Assembly (NCBI GenBank): GCA_019419625.1
Contig: DXZO01000063.1
Coordinates: 1 to 14,610 of the forward strand
From: Collinsella sp.
GTDB taxonomy: Bacteria > Actinomycetota > Coriobacteriia > Coriobacteriales > Coriobacteriaceae
Reading direction: 5' to 3'
Length of the DNA stretch: 14,610 nt
How positions within the stretch are numbered: position 1 is the first letter of the stretch; each line of letters opens with the position of its first letter. The notes below the pieces were generated by a model that did no database searches, had not been told where the DNA came from, and saw only the letters and a list, made by a program, of their open reading frames with translations. Position numbers and translations under genes: made by a program. This document shows, piece after piece, positions 7,285 to 14,555 of this stretch.

Positions 7285-7326
7285 CGGGCCGTATGCAACA
7301 CCATTGCTGCGTACGGCCCGTTTTTT
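7285..7326 (+). terminator. Strong terminator after rnhB
   Basis: CGGGCCGTATGC (7285-7296) pairs with GCGTACGGCCCG (7309-7320) with one G-T pair. An inner GCAA/TTGC stem (7295-7298 with 7304-7307) extends the structure. T6 follows at 7321-7326. The rest of the rnhB-yraN gap (7236-7424) holds no gene. No clear promoter is seen in it, although yraN must be transcribed from near here or by read-through. Confidence 0.92.
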
Positions 7327-7424
7327 GACGGCATTTGGTCAGCTTTTGGTTTGCTTCCGGTACTTACCCGCATGAAAGGTGCCCTCATCATCGGGGCAAT
7401 GCAGCGTGCGGGAAAGGAGACCCC

Positions 7425-7910
7425 ATGAGTGCCGCAAGCAAAAAGAGCAAGACGCAGCAGCTCAAGGAGCGTTGGGAAAACGGCGAGCTCGACTGCGGGG
7501 CGATGACGCCCGAGTTTATCAAGGGACTCAGTCCCCGCGAGCTGGGCATGCTGGGCGAGCTGATCACCATCGACTACTTTAACGAGCGCGGCTACACCTT
7601 GCTGGAGCAGGGTTATCGTTGCACCGAGGGCGAGGCCGATCTGGTGCTGCTCGATGAGCTCGACGATGTCGTGGTGATGGCCGAGGTCAAGACCAGACGC
7701 GTCGCACTGGATTGCAACACGCGGGTCTTTCCCGAGGAGGCCGTGGACGCCCAAAAACAACGCCGCTACCGCCGCATCGCAAGTTGCTATCTCATGGAGC
7801 ATTATCCGCTCAAGGCGATTCGCTTCGATGCCGTGGGTGTCACCATTCGCGGCGGGCATATCGCCGAGATCGAGCATCAGTACAACGCATTCGATTGGCA
7901 GGTGTCGTGA
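7425..7910 (+). CDS. yraN: YraN / UPF0102 family putative endonuclease
   Basis: This is a member of the UPF0102 family, whose fold resembles Holliday-junction resolvases and restriction-type nucleases. The exact cellular substrate is not established. The 161-residue protein is longer than the ~120-residue norm because of an N-terminal charged extension of about 40 residues. The signature reads GELITIDYFNERGYTLL, then CTEGEADLVLLD and VVMAEVKTRR. Glu70, Asp72, Glu87 and Lys89 match the nuclease-like acidic and lysine positions. The ATG at 7425 follows AAGGAG (7414-7419); an upstream GTG/ATG reading lacks a site and similarity. The stop TGA shares its last base with the ATG of comM (TGATG), implying translational coupling. 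Its position beside comM and dprA, seen in many actinobacteria, suggests a role in DNA processing, which is inference. Confidence 0.9.
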   Translation: MSAASKKSKTQQLKERWENGELDCGAMTPEFIKGLSPRELGMLGELITIDYFNERGYTLLEQGYRCTEGEADLVLLDELDDVVVMAEVKTRRVALDCNTRVFPEEAVDAQKQRRYRRIASCYLMEHYPLKAIRFDAVGVTIRGGHIAEIEHQYNAFDWQVS

Positions 7911-9433
7911 TGGCGTTCGAGACGTTTGCCGTTCACGCGGCCTGCATCCGCGGCGTCGAGGCAATTCCCGTCACGGTCGAGGTCTCGCTTGCCGGCGGCG
8001 TTCCGGGTATTCAGATGCTCGGCATTCCGAGTATGGAGGTGATGGAGTCACGCGGTCGTATTCGCTGTGCGATGCGCTCCGCCGGGTTCGAGATCCCGCG
8101 CTCGGGCATTACGGTCAATCTGGCACCCGGCGATATTCGCAAGACCGGTAGCGGCTTTGATCTGCCCATCGCCATCGCGGTGTTGGCGGCCGATGGGCAG
8201 ATTCCCCGTGACAACCTCGATCGCTGCCTTATCGCCGGCGAGCTCGGCTTGGACGGTACGGTGCTTCCCGTCAAGGGCGAGGTGGCGTTTCAGCTGCTGG
8301 CTCGCGACATGGGGCTGTCCTTTATCGCCGGCAGGTCCGATCAGCATGTGCCGCTTGCGGGCGTTGATTGCGGCTTTATCGATCATCTGTCTCAGCTTGC
8401 TCGCGGCATGGGCGATGCCGTGCGTCATTATCTGGATTCCGAGGGTGTTGAGACGACCTTTGAGCCCGAACTCGACTATGCCGATGTGCTGGGGCAGGAA
8501 GTCGCTAAACGCGGCATGGCGCTTGCGGCCGCCGGCGAGCTCGGCCTGCTCATGATCGGCTCGCCCGGTTCGGGTAAGACCATGCTCGCGCGCCGTATGA
8601 CCGGCATTCTGCCCGAGCTTTCCGTTGAGGACCAGCAGGAAGCGCTGTGCATCCATTCGGTTTTGGGTGAGAACATCGATGGCTTATTGGCAGGTCATCG
8701 GCCGTTTCGAAGTCCCCATCACAGCATATCAACGGCTGGCCTCATTGGCGGAGGGCGCCCGGTGCATCCGGGTGAGATCAGCCTGGCTCATGGCGGCGTG
8801 CTATTTTTGGACGAGCTTGCCGAGTTTCCCACGGGTGTGCTGCAGACGCTGCGTCAGCCCATCGAGCGCGGCTATGTGAGGATCGTGCGCGTCGACGGGG
8901 CCTTTACCTTCCCGTCGCGCTTTCAGCTGCTGGCTGCGAGCAATCCCTGCCCCTGCGGCTTTTTGGGCGATCGTGAGGTACCGTGTCGCTGCTCGGCGGC
9001 GATGGTCGAGCGCTATCGGTCTAAACTGCGCGGTCCTTTGGCCGACCGTATCGACATGATGATCGATGTGACCCGTCCCGACCCCCAAGTGATTATCGAG
9101 GGTGCGGAGGGTATGTCGTCTGCCGAGTTACGTGACTACGTTGTGCGCGGCCGCGCTTTTCGCGCTTGGCGCGAATCCCGTATGGACGATGCGGATGCCG
9201 AGGCCGAGGATGACGAGTCACGGTCCATTGACGGCGTCGTTTCGACCTTTGAGCTCGATGATGCGGCGGAGAAGTGTGTGCTCGGCCTGTCGAAGCGCAC
9301 ACATCTCACGGGTCGCGGCATCGTGCGACTGGTGCGTATCGCGCGTACAATCGCCGACGTCGCCGAGAGCGAGCAAGTGACGCAGGACCACGTGCTCGAG
9401 GCAGCGATGTACCAGGGAAGGAGGGACCAATGA
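7910..9433 (+). CDS. comM: YifB/ComM family Mg-chelatase-like AAA+ ATPase
   Basis: ComM is a hexameric DNA helicase that promotes branch migration during natural transformation in gram-negative bacteria; its role in actinobacteria is less clear. The 507-residue length is typical. The N-terminal part (about 1-165) is the Lon-protease-like ChlI domain without protease function, followed by the AAA+ core. Walker A is GSPGSGKT at 217-224 and Walker B is VLFLDE at 297-302. A cysteine cluster NPCPCGFLGDREVPCRC (345-361) and a C-terminal Mg-chelatase domain containing GRGIVRLVRIARTIAD follow. The ATG at 7910 overlaps the yraN stop by one base with only a weak ribosome binding site, so translation probably depends on yraN. 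The stop overlaps the first codons of dprA. A longer upstream reading in the same frame lies inside yraN and is rejected. Confidence 0.94.
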   Translation: MAFETFAVHAACIRGVEAIPVTVEVSLAGGVPGIQMLGIPSMEVMESRGRIRCAMRSAGFEIPRSGITVNLAPGDIRKTGSGFDLPIAIAVLAADGQIPRDNLDRCLIAGELGLDGTVLPVKGEVAFQLLARDMGLSFIAGRSDQHVPLAGVDCGFIDHLSQLARGMGDAVRHYLDSEGVETTFEPELDYADVLGQEVAKRGMALAAAGELGLLMIGSPGSGKTMLARRMTGILPELSVEDQQEALCIHSVLGENIDGLLAGHRPFRSPHHSISTAGLIGGGRPVHPGEISLAHGGVLFLDELAEFPTGVLQTLRQPIERGYVRIVRVDGAFTFPSRFQLLAASNPCPCGFLGDREVPCRCSAAMVERYRSKLRGPLADRIDMMIDVTRPDPQVIIEGAEGMSSAELRDYVVRGRAFRAWRESRMDDADAEAEDDESRSIDGVVSTFELDDAAEKCVLGLSKRTHLTGRGIVRLVRIARTIADVAESEQVTQDHVLEAAMYQGRRDQ

Positions 9434-10365
9434 TGGCCGAGGGGACCTACGAGCTGCATCCAGGTGATGCGTTGTATCCCGAGACCGTTTTGGAGCTTTC
9501 TGATGTACCCCAGACGCTCTATGTGCGCGGCAACCCCGAGGTGCTTTCGACGCCCGCGCTCTCCATCATCGGCGCGCGCAAGGCCTCGCCGTATGGTCTT
9601 GCCGTGGCAGAGCTTGCGGCAAAGGTGGCGGTCGAGGCGGGAGTGACGGTAGTTTCGGGCGGCGCGGTCGGTTGTGACCAGGCCTCGGGTTGGGCTGCGG
9701 TCAACGCTGGCGGCAAACACGTCGTGGTGCTGGGGACGGGCGCCGACGTGGTCTATCCGCGCTCGAGCGCGGGGCTTATTACGCGCACGCTCGATACGGG
9801 TGGCGCGGTCGTGTCGATCTCCCCGTGGGGCATGGGTCCGCGCAAGTTTGCCTTTCCGCGCCGCAATCGCGTGATCGCGGCCCTGTCGCAAGCCCTCTTT
9901 GTATCCGAGGCGGGTATGCCTTCCGGGACGTTTTCTACAGCCGAGGCTGCTATGGATTTGGGGCGAGAACTTCTCGCTGTGCCGGGGTCGATCCTATCGC
10001 CCGAGTCGCGTGGCACGAATTACCTCATTGCGAACGGTGCCTGCTGCATCATCGACGAGGAATCTATCGAGATGGCTATCTCACGCATCTACGGCACCCT
10101 GCGCTACTCGCGCCCCGATGCTCCCGGCATTGCCGACCTGGATCAAACACAGCAGACCGTGATGCATGCGCTCATCGCCTCTCCGCTCAAAGTCGACGAC
10201 ATCGCGGCGCTCGTCTCGCTCGATGCTGTCGGCGTACTCAAACTCTTGGGTTCGCTTGAACTCGAGGGCCTTATCGAGCGCATGATGGATGGAAGGTATG
10301 CGCCCTCCAAGTTTGCCCTTCACGCCCAGACGCCCTTCGGTCACAATGGAAAACGTGTCAATTAG
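9430..10365 (+). CDS. dprA: DNA-processing protein DprA
   Basis: DprA binds incoming single-stranded DNA and loads RecA during transformation; it is also found in bacteria not known to be competent. The protein (311 residues from the ATG at 9430) has the Rossmann-like DprA core: GARKASPYG (from residue 48), SGGAVGCDQASGWAAV (from 76), PRKFAFPRRNRVIAALS with the FPRRNR motif at 142-147, then SGTFSTAEAAMDLGRELLAVPGS and NYLIANGA. A C-terminal winged-helix-like region follows (QQTVMHALIASPLKVDDI onward). It lacks the N-terminal SAM-type domain of longer DprA proteins. The usual GID of the SG-A-GID motif reads GCD here. AAGGAGGG (9418-9425) serves two adjacent ATG codons, 9430 and 9433; either could start translation and both overlap the comM stop at 9431-9433. 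Confidence 0.94.
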   Translation: MMAEGTYELHPGDALYPETVLELSDVPQTLYVRGNPEVLSTPALSIIGARKASPYGLAVAELAAKVAVEAGVTVVSGGAVGCDQASGWAAVNAGGKHVVVLGTGADVVYPRSSAGLITRTLDTGGAVVSISPWGMGPRKFAFPRRNRVIAALSQALFVSEAGMPSGTFSTAEAAMDLGRELLAVPGSILSPESRGTNYLIANGACCIIDEESIEMAISRIYGTLRYSRPDAPGIADLDQTQQTVMHALIASPLKVDDIAALVSLDAVGVLKLLGSLELEGLIERMMDGRYAPSKFALHAQTPFGHNGKRVN

Positions 10366-10379
10366 AAAGGTGTTTGCAG

Positions 10380-11717
10380 ATGCAGTTCGATCAGGTGACG
10401 GTTATCGGTGGCGGTCTGGCGGGTTCGGAATGCGCGATCCAGCTGGCAGACCGCGGTTTTGCCGTAAAGCTGTGCGAGATGCGCCCCCAGGTTAGCTCCC
10501 CGGCTCACCATACCGATCACTTGGCAGAGCTCGTCTGCTCCAATTCGTTTAAGTCGACCCGTCCGGATTCCGCGGCTGGTTTGCTGAAGGCCGAGCTTGA
10601 GCGCATGGGTTCAGTCCTGCTCGATTGCGCCCATCGCGCGGCTGTTCCCGCCGGCGGTGCCCTGGCGGTCGACCGCGTCAAGTTTTCCGAGCTTGTCGAG
10701 GCCGAGGTTGCCGCCCGTCCCAATATCGAGGTCGTGCACGGCGAGGTCACACAGATTCCCGAGGGCCACGTGGTCATTGCCGCGGGCCCGCTGTGTTCAC
10801 CGGCGCTGAGCGAAGAGGTCATGAAGCTCGTCGGTGGCGACGCCCTTGCGTTCTTCGATGCCGCGGCGCCGATCGTCGATGCCTCCACGCTCGATATGGA
10901 CGTGCTGTTTTCGCAGTCGCGCTACGAGGAGCAGGGGAGCGGCGACTATCTCAACGCTCCGCTCAACAAGGAGGAGTACGAGGCCTTTATCGAGGCACTT
11001 ACCACGGCCGACCGCGTGGTGCTCAAAGACTTTGAGGGCGGCGATCTGTTTCAGGCCTGCCAACCTGCCGAGGAAGTTGCGCGCACCGGCAAGGACGCCA
11101 TTCGCTTTGGCGCCATGAAGCCCGTCGGCCTCACCGACCCGCGTACCGGACGTCGCCCTTGGGCGGCGATTCAGCTGCGTGCCGAGAACAAGGAGAAGAC
11201 CGCCTATAACCTGGTGGGCTTCCAGACCAACCTGACCTTTGGCGAGCAGAAGCGCGTCTTCCATATGGTGCCGGGCCTGGAGAACGCTGAGTTCTTCCGC
11301 TACGGTGTCATGCACCGCAATACCTTTGTCGACGCCCCGCACGTGCTCGATGGCACCTTTGCCGTGCCTGGTACCGGCGTGCGCCTGGCCGGTCAGATCA
11401 CCGGCACCGAGGGGTACATGGAAGCCGTGGCGACCGGTCTGCTCGCGGCGCTCAACACCTATGCCGAGGCTATCGGCGCCGCGGGCGTCGAGTTGCCCCG
11501 CGTGGGCGCCCTGGGCGCGCTCGTGGGCTATGCGACCGATCCTGCCACCGTGGGCTACCAGCCCATGCATGTCAACTTTGGCCTGGTGCCGCCACTCGAG
11601 GATGGTAAGCGCCGCAGCAAGCGCGACCGCTACCAGGCCTATGCGGACCGTGCGCTCGAGGCCCTTGATGCCTATCTGGCCACTCGCCCCGATCTGTTTG
11701 GAGGCGACCGGTCATAG
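10380..11717 (+). CDS. trmFO: Methylenetetrahydrofolate--tRNA-(uracil-5-)-methyltransferase TrmFO
   Basis: TrmFO makes ribothymidine at U54 of the tRNA T-loop, using methylenetetrahydrofolate as carbon donor and FAD/NAD(P)H as reductant. The 445-residue protein shows the FAD-binding motif VIGGGLAGSECA (residues 8-19) and the family signature HHTDHLAELVCSNSF. Cys53 and Cys227 correspond to the two catalytic cysteines (53 and 226) of the Bacillus enzyme; the second lies in LFQACQPAEEVA before RFGAMKPVGL. The C-terminal part has YGVMHRNTF and GQITGTEGYMEA. The ATG at 10380 follows GAAAGG (10365-10370); an in-frame TTG at 10374 is less likely. TrmFO is typical of Firmicutes, and I do not recall it from the mycobacterial form of this cluster. 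Its stop TAG overlaps the probable start of xerC. Confidence 0.95.
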   Translation: MQFDQVTVIGGGLAGSECAIQLADRGFAVKLCEMRPQVSSPAHHTDHLAELVCSNSFKSTRPDSAAGLLKAELERMGSVLLDCAHRAAVPAGGALAVDRVKFSELVEAEVAARPNIEVVHGEVTQIPEGHVVIAAGPLCSPALSEEVMKLVGGDALAFFDAAAPIVDASTLDMDVLFSQSRYEEQGSGDYLNAPLNKEEYEAFIEALTTADRVVLKDFEGGDLFQACQPAEEVARTGKDAIRFGAMKPVGLTDPRTGRRPWAAIQLRAENKEKTAYNLVGFQTNLTFGEQKRVFHMVPGLENAEFFRYGVMHRNTFVDAPHVLDGTFAVPGTGVRLAGQITGTEGYMEAVATGLLAALNTYAEAIGAAGVELPRVGALGALVGYATDPATVGYQPMHVNFGLVPPLEDGKRRSKRDRYQAYADRALEALDAYLATRPDLFGGDRS

Positions 11718-12634
11718 CCTTTGACCTGTACGACACCGTCGACTCGTTTATCGCCTATATCGCACGTGTCGAGGGGCTTTCTCCCAATACGGTGACGGCC
11801 TATGGCTCGAGGCTGGAGCGCTTTGCTGCCTGGTGCGAGCGCGAGGATATCGATGCTTTCGCTGCCGACGTGCGCACCATTCGTCGCTATCTTGCCGAGC
11901 TTTCGCGTGAGCAGGTGGCTCCCCGAACGCTTGCGGCGCATCTGTCGGCTATCCGATCGCTCTATCGATGGATGGCTGCCGAGGGGGTCGTGGAGGGCGA
12001 TGCAGTCTCGGCAATTTCCTCGCCCAAGCTGCCGCGTGACCTGCCGGGCGTCCTTACGACCAAGCAGGTCGAGGCGCTGCTCAAGACGCCTGATACCTCA
12101 ACACCCGCGGGACTGCGCGATGCGGTGATGCTCGAGCTGCTCTATGCCTCGGGCGCCCGTATCTCAGAGCTCGCAGCACTCAATGTGGAGTCCATTGCGT
12201 GGTCCGAACGCACGCTGCGCCTGTGGGGCAAGGGGAGCAAAGAACGTATCGTCCCTCTGTATCGTCGTGCGCTCGAGGCGACGCGTCTCTATATTGAGGC
12301 GGGGAGGCCGGAGTTGCTCGCTCAGGCAAAGCGTCGTGACCCCGCTACCGGGCCGCATCCGCTGCTTATATCGGCGCGCGGTAATCGCATGAGTGCCGCC
12401 ATGCTCAGGCGGCGGTTTCATATGCTGGCGACGCTCGCCGGCATTCCGGCCGACATCGCCCCGCATGCGATGCGCCATACCTTTGCGACCGACTTGCTCG
12501 AGGGCGGCGCGGACCTGCGCTCGGTTCAAGAGCTGCTAGGTCATGCGAGCCTGTCCACGACGCAGATCTACACGCATCTCACACCCGATCGGCTTAAGCG
12601 GGCTGTGGCTCAAGCCCATCCCCGCGGCGAATAG
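11714..12634 (+). CDS. xerC: Tyrosine recombinase XerC (start codon uncertain)
   Basis: Xer recombinases resolve chromosome dimers at dif sites with a partner recombinase. All catalytic residues are present: Arg149 (GARISEL), Lys173 (GKGSKER), His251 and Arg254 (PHAMRHTFATDLLEGGADLR), His277 (ELLGHASLSTTQ) and nucleophile Tyr286 (IYTH). The N-terminal core-binding domain begins FDLYDTVDSFIAYIARVEGLSPNTVTAY, typical of the family, but its first half lies before the first GTG in the frame (11792). No ATG, GTG or TTG exists upstream before the frame loses similarity. An ATA at 11714, overlapping the trmFO stop (ATAG) and 9 bases after GGAGG (11700-11704), gives 306 residues, the normal length. 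CTG at 11726 has no ribosome binding site. The annotated start is thus a best guess. The choice of XerC over XerD rests on context. Confidence 0.9.
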   Translation: MAFDLYDTVDSFIAYIARVEGLSPNTVTAYGSRLERFAAWCEREDIDAFAADVRTIRRYLAELSREQVAPRTLAAHLSAIRSLYRWMAAEGVVEGDAVSAISSPKLPRDLPGVLTTKQVEALLKTPDTSTPAGLRDAVMLELLYASGARISELAALNVESIAWSERTLRLWGKGSKERIVPLYRRALEATRLYIEAGRPELLAQAKRRDPATGPHPLLISARGNRMSAAMLRRRFHMLATLAGIPADIAPHAMRHTFATDLLEGGADLRSVQELLGHASLSTTQIYTHLTPDRLKRAVAQAHPRGE

Positions 12635-12683
12635 TGGCTGGGACGTCCCGCGCCGCGCTCAGGTGTGTGGTTTTGATTGCTGG

Positions 12684-12712
12684 TTGGCAGGAAGATGCAT
12701 TCCTGCTATCAT
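12684..12712 (+). promoter_or_regulatory. rpsB-tsf promoter with extended -10
   Basis: TTGGCA (12684-12689) and TATCAT (12707-12712) are separated by 17 bases, and TGC directly before the -10 gives an extended -10 element. This is the best promoter in the window, as expected for translation genes. Transcription should start near 12719. The xerC stop lies 50 bases upstream with no terminator seen between. Confidence 0.8.
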
Positions 12713-12718
12713 TCATCG

Positions 12719-12853
12719 GGTTGCTTCACGGCAACAGGTTTTTATCACGCACGCGCGGCTACTTCATACCGTGGTGCCCGGGCTTTGGTAGCACATGTCC
12801 GGGTTGGTTTTGGAGGATGACCCCGCGCGGAGGCAAACCACAGGAGGTTTAAC
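12719..12853 (+). promoter_or_regulatory. rpsB 5' leader with alternative pairings at the ribosome binding site
   Basis: The ~135-base untranslated leader can fold in two exclusive ways around AAACCA (12835-12840). This stretch pairs either with TGGTTT upstream (12805-12810), or, as AAACC, with GGTTT (12846-12850), which overlaps the ribosome binding site AGGAGG (12842-12847). The second fold would partly hide the site. S2 represses its own operon in several bacteria, so an autoregulatory leader is plausible, but I cannot assign a known RNA family. Confidence 0.45.
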
Positions 12854-13582
12854 ATGGCTACCAAGATTAATATCCGCACCCTGCTCGAGGCCGGCTGCCA
12901 CTTCGGTCACCAGACCCGTCGCTGGAACCCCAAGATGAAGCCGTTCATCTTCGGTGAGCGCAACGGCATCTATATCCTCGACCTCAAGCAGACTATCCTC
13001 GACGCCGACCAGGCCTACACCTTCGTCAAGAACGTCGCCAAGGGCGGCAACGTGCTGTTCGTCGGCACCAAGAAGCAGGCTCAGGAGGCCGTCAAGAACG
13101 CTGCTGAGCGCGCCAACATGCCTTACATCAACCAGCGTTGGCTCGGCGGCATGCTGACCAACTTCGTCACCATCCGCTCCCGCATCAACCGCATGGAGGA
13201 GCTCGAGGCCATGGTCGAGGACGGCCGCATGGCAGTGCTCCCCAAGAAGGAGCAGGCTGTTCTCGGCAAGGAGCTCACCAAGCTCCAGACCAACCTCGGT
13301 GGCGCCCGCGACATGAAGGGCCTGCCTCAGGCTCTCTTCGTCATCGACACCAAGCGCGAGGAGAACGCCATCAAGGAGGCCCAGCGCCTGAACATCCCCG
13401 TCGTCGCTCTGATCGACACCAACTCCGATCCCGACGAGGTCGAGTACGGCATCCCCTGCAACGATGACGCTATCTCCGCTGTCACCCTTATGTGCGAGCT
13501 CATGGCTGACGCCTGCCTCGCTGGCTCCGGCAAGGAGCAGGTCTCCGAGGCCGAGATGGCCGCTGAGCCCAAGGCCGAGTAA
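12854..13582 (+). CDS. rpsB: 30S ribosomal protein S2
   Basis: S2 joins the small subunit late in assembly and is needed for S1 binding and initiation. The 242-residue protein has the full family pattern: LLEAGCHFGHQTRRWNPKM at the N-terminus, RNGIYILDLKQT, then FVGTKKQAQEAV, NQRWLGGMLTNF, and the C-terminal GLPQALFVIDTKRE, IPVVALIDTNSDPDEVEYGIP and NDDAISAV. The ATG is preceded by a strong AGGAGG (12842-12847). Codons are heavily biased to C-ending forms. The gene is first in a two-gene unit with tsf, 45 bases apart with no terminator between. The acidic C-terminal tail EAEMAAEPKAE is variable in the family. Identification is certain. Confidence 0.98.
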   Translation: MATKINIRTLLEAGCHFGHQTRRWNPKMKPFIFGERNGIYILDLKQTILDADQAYTFVKNVAKGGNVLFVGTKKQAQEAVKNAAERANMPYINQRWLGGMLTNFVTIRSRINRMEELEAMVEDGRMAVLPKKEQAVLGKELTKLQTNLGGARDMKGLPQALFVIDTKREENAIKEAQRLNIPVVALIDTNSDPDEVEYGIPCNDDAISAVTLMCELMADACLAGSGKEQVSEAEMAAEPKAE

Positions 13583-13627
13583 ATCAGTCTTAGTTAATTC
13601 TTTTTCATCTCTTTGAAAGGAACCACA

Positions 13628-14497
13628 ATGGCCCAGATTACCGCCGCTATGGTCAAGCAGCTCCGCGAGATGACCGACTCCCCGATGATGGAGTGCAAGA
13701 AGGCTCTCGTCGAGGCAGACGGCGACATGGACGCTGCTGTCGACGTTCTGCGTAAGAACGGCCTTGCCAAGGCTGCCAAGAAGGCTGGCCGTGAGACCAA
13801 CGAGGGCGCTGTCGCCGCGTTCGTCTCCGAGGATGGCAAGACCGGCGCTCTGCTCGAGCTTTCCTGCGAGACCGACTTCGTTGGCTCCAACGCCAAGTTC
13901 ACCGGCTTTGCTTCCAAGGTCGCCGAGGTTGTCGCTACCACTGAGCCTGCTGACGTCGACGCCCTGCTCGAGAAGCCGATGGGCGAGGAGACCGTTTCCT
14001 CCGAGCTCACCGAGATGATTCACATCATGGGCGAGAACATGAAGATTTCCCGTTTCGCCGCCCGCAAGGCCGAGAACGGCGCGCTCGCTTCTTACATCCA
14101 CATGGGTGGTAAGATCGGCGTCCTCGTCGAGTTCGCCTTCGAGAAGGCCGAGACCGCTCAGGCTGAGTCCTTCAAGACCTTCGCTCACGACGTTGCCCTT
14201 CAGGTTGCCGCCGTCGCCCCGATCTGCGCCACCCGCGATCAGGTTCCGGCCGAGACCGTCGAGCACGAGAAGCAGATCTACATGGCTCAGGCTGCCGAGT
14301 CCGGCAAGCCCGAGGCTATCCAGGAGAAGATGGCTGTCGGCCGTCTGGAGAAGTTCTACAAGCAGTCCGTGCTCACCGAGCAGGAGTTCATCAAGGACAG
14401 CTCCCTCACCATCAAGAAGTACGCTGAGCAGGTCTCCAAGGAGCTCGGCGACACCATTACCGTCGTTGCCTTTGACCGTCTGGTCCGTGGCGAGTAA
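13628..14497 (+). CDS. tsf: Translation elongation factor Ts
   Basis: EF-Ts is the guanine nucleotide exchange factor that regenerates EF-Tu-GTP. The 289-residue protein begins with the UBA-like N-terminal domain ITAAMVKQLREMTDSPMMECKKAL, which contains the TDSPMMECKKAL form of the usual TGAGMMDCKKAL motif. It continues with the core signature LSCETDFVGSNAKF and IHMGGKIGVLVE, and ends with the dimerisation/C-terminal module up to ITVVAFDRLVRGE. The ATG at 13628 follows AAAGGAA (13616-13622); an in-frame TTG at 13613 lies before that site and is rejected. The gene is cotranscribed with rpsB, the nearly universal arrangement, and ends at a strong terminator. Confidence 0.98.
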   Translation: MAQITAAMVKQLREMTDSPMMECKKALVEADGDMDAAVDVLRKNGLAKAAKKAGRETNEGAVAAFVSEDGKTGALLELSCETDFVGSNAKFTGFASKVAEVVATTEPADVDALLEKPMGEETVSSELTEMIHIMGENMKISRFAARKAENGALASYIHMGGKIGVLVEFAFEKAETAQAESFKTFAHDVALQVAAVAPICATRDQVPAETVEHEKQIYMAQAAESGKPEAIQEKMAVGRLEKFYKQSVLTEQEFIKDSSLTIKKYAEQVSKELGDTITVVAFDRLVRGE

Positions 14498-14520
14498 ATA
14501 AGCTCTTGTAGCTGGTAATG

Positions 14521-14555
14521 AGCAGGCTGTGGGTTTTACTCACAGCCTGCTTTTT
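14521..14555 (+). terminator. Terminator of the rpsB-tsf operon
   Basis: AGCAGGCTGTG (14521-14531) and CACAGCCTGCT (14541-14551) form a perfect 11-bp stem with a 9-base loop, followed by a T5 run. This is a textbook intrinsic terminator 23 bases after the tsf stop. In the remaining 55 bases of the window I see only a weak GGACA/TGTCC hairpin (14565-14581) and no gene start. Confidence 0.95.

Noticed and set aside
6705..7964. 419-codon minus-strand open frame across rnhB and yraN
   Set aside because: It runs through the rnhB terminator and opposite two well-supported genes, and its translation shows no known motif.
12640..12649. GGGACGTCCC palindrome after xerC considered as a terminator
   Set aside because: It has no loop or T-run and is only 10 bases long.
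12634..12852. 72-codon + strand frame between xerC and rpsB
   Set aside because: It spans the clear rpsB promoter and leader, lacks a ribosome binding site at its GTG and has no recognisable similarity.
12764..14266. 500-codon open frame on the minus strand opposite rpsB and tsf
   Set aside because: It mirrors two certain highly expressed genes. GC-rich biased codons make the opposite strand open, and the low-complexity leucine/glycine-rich translation has no recognisable domain.
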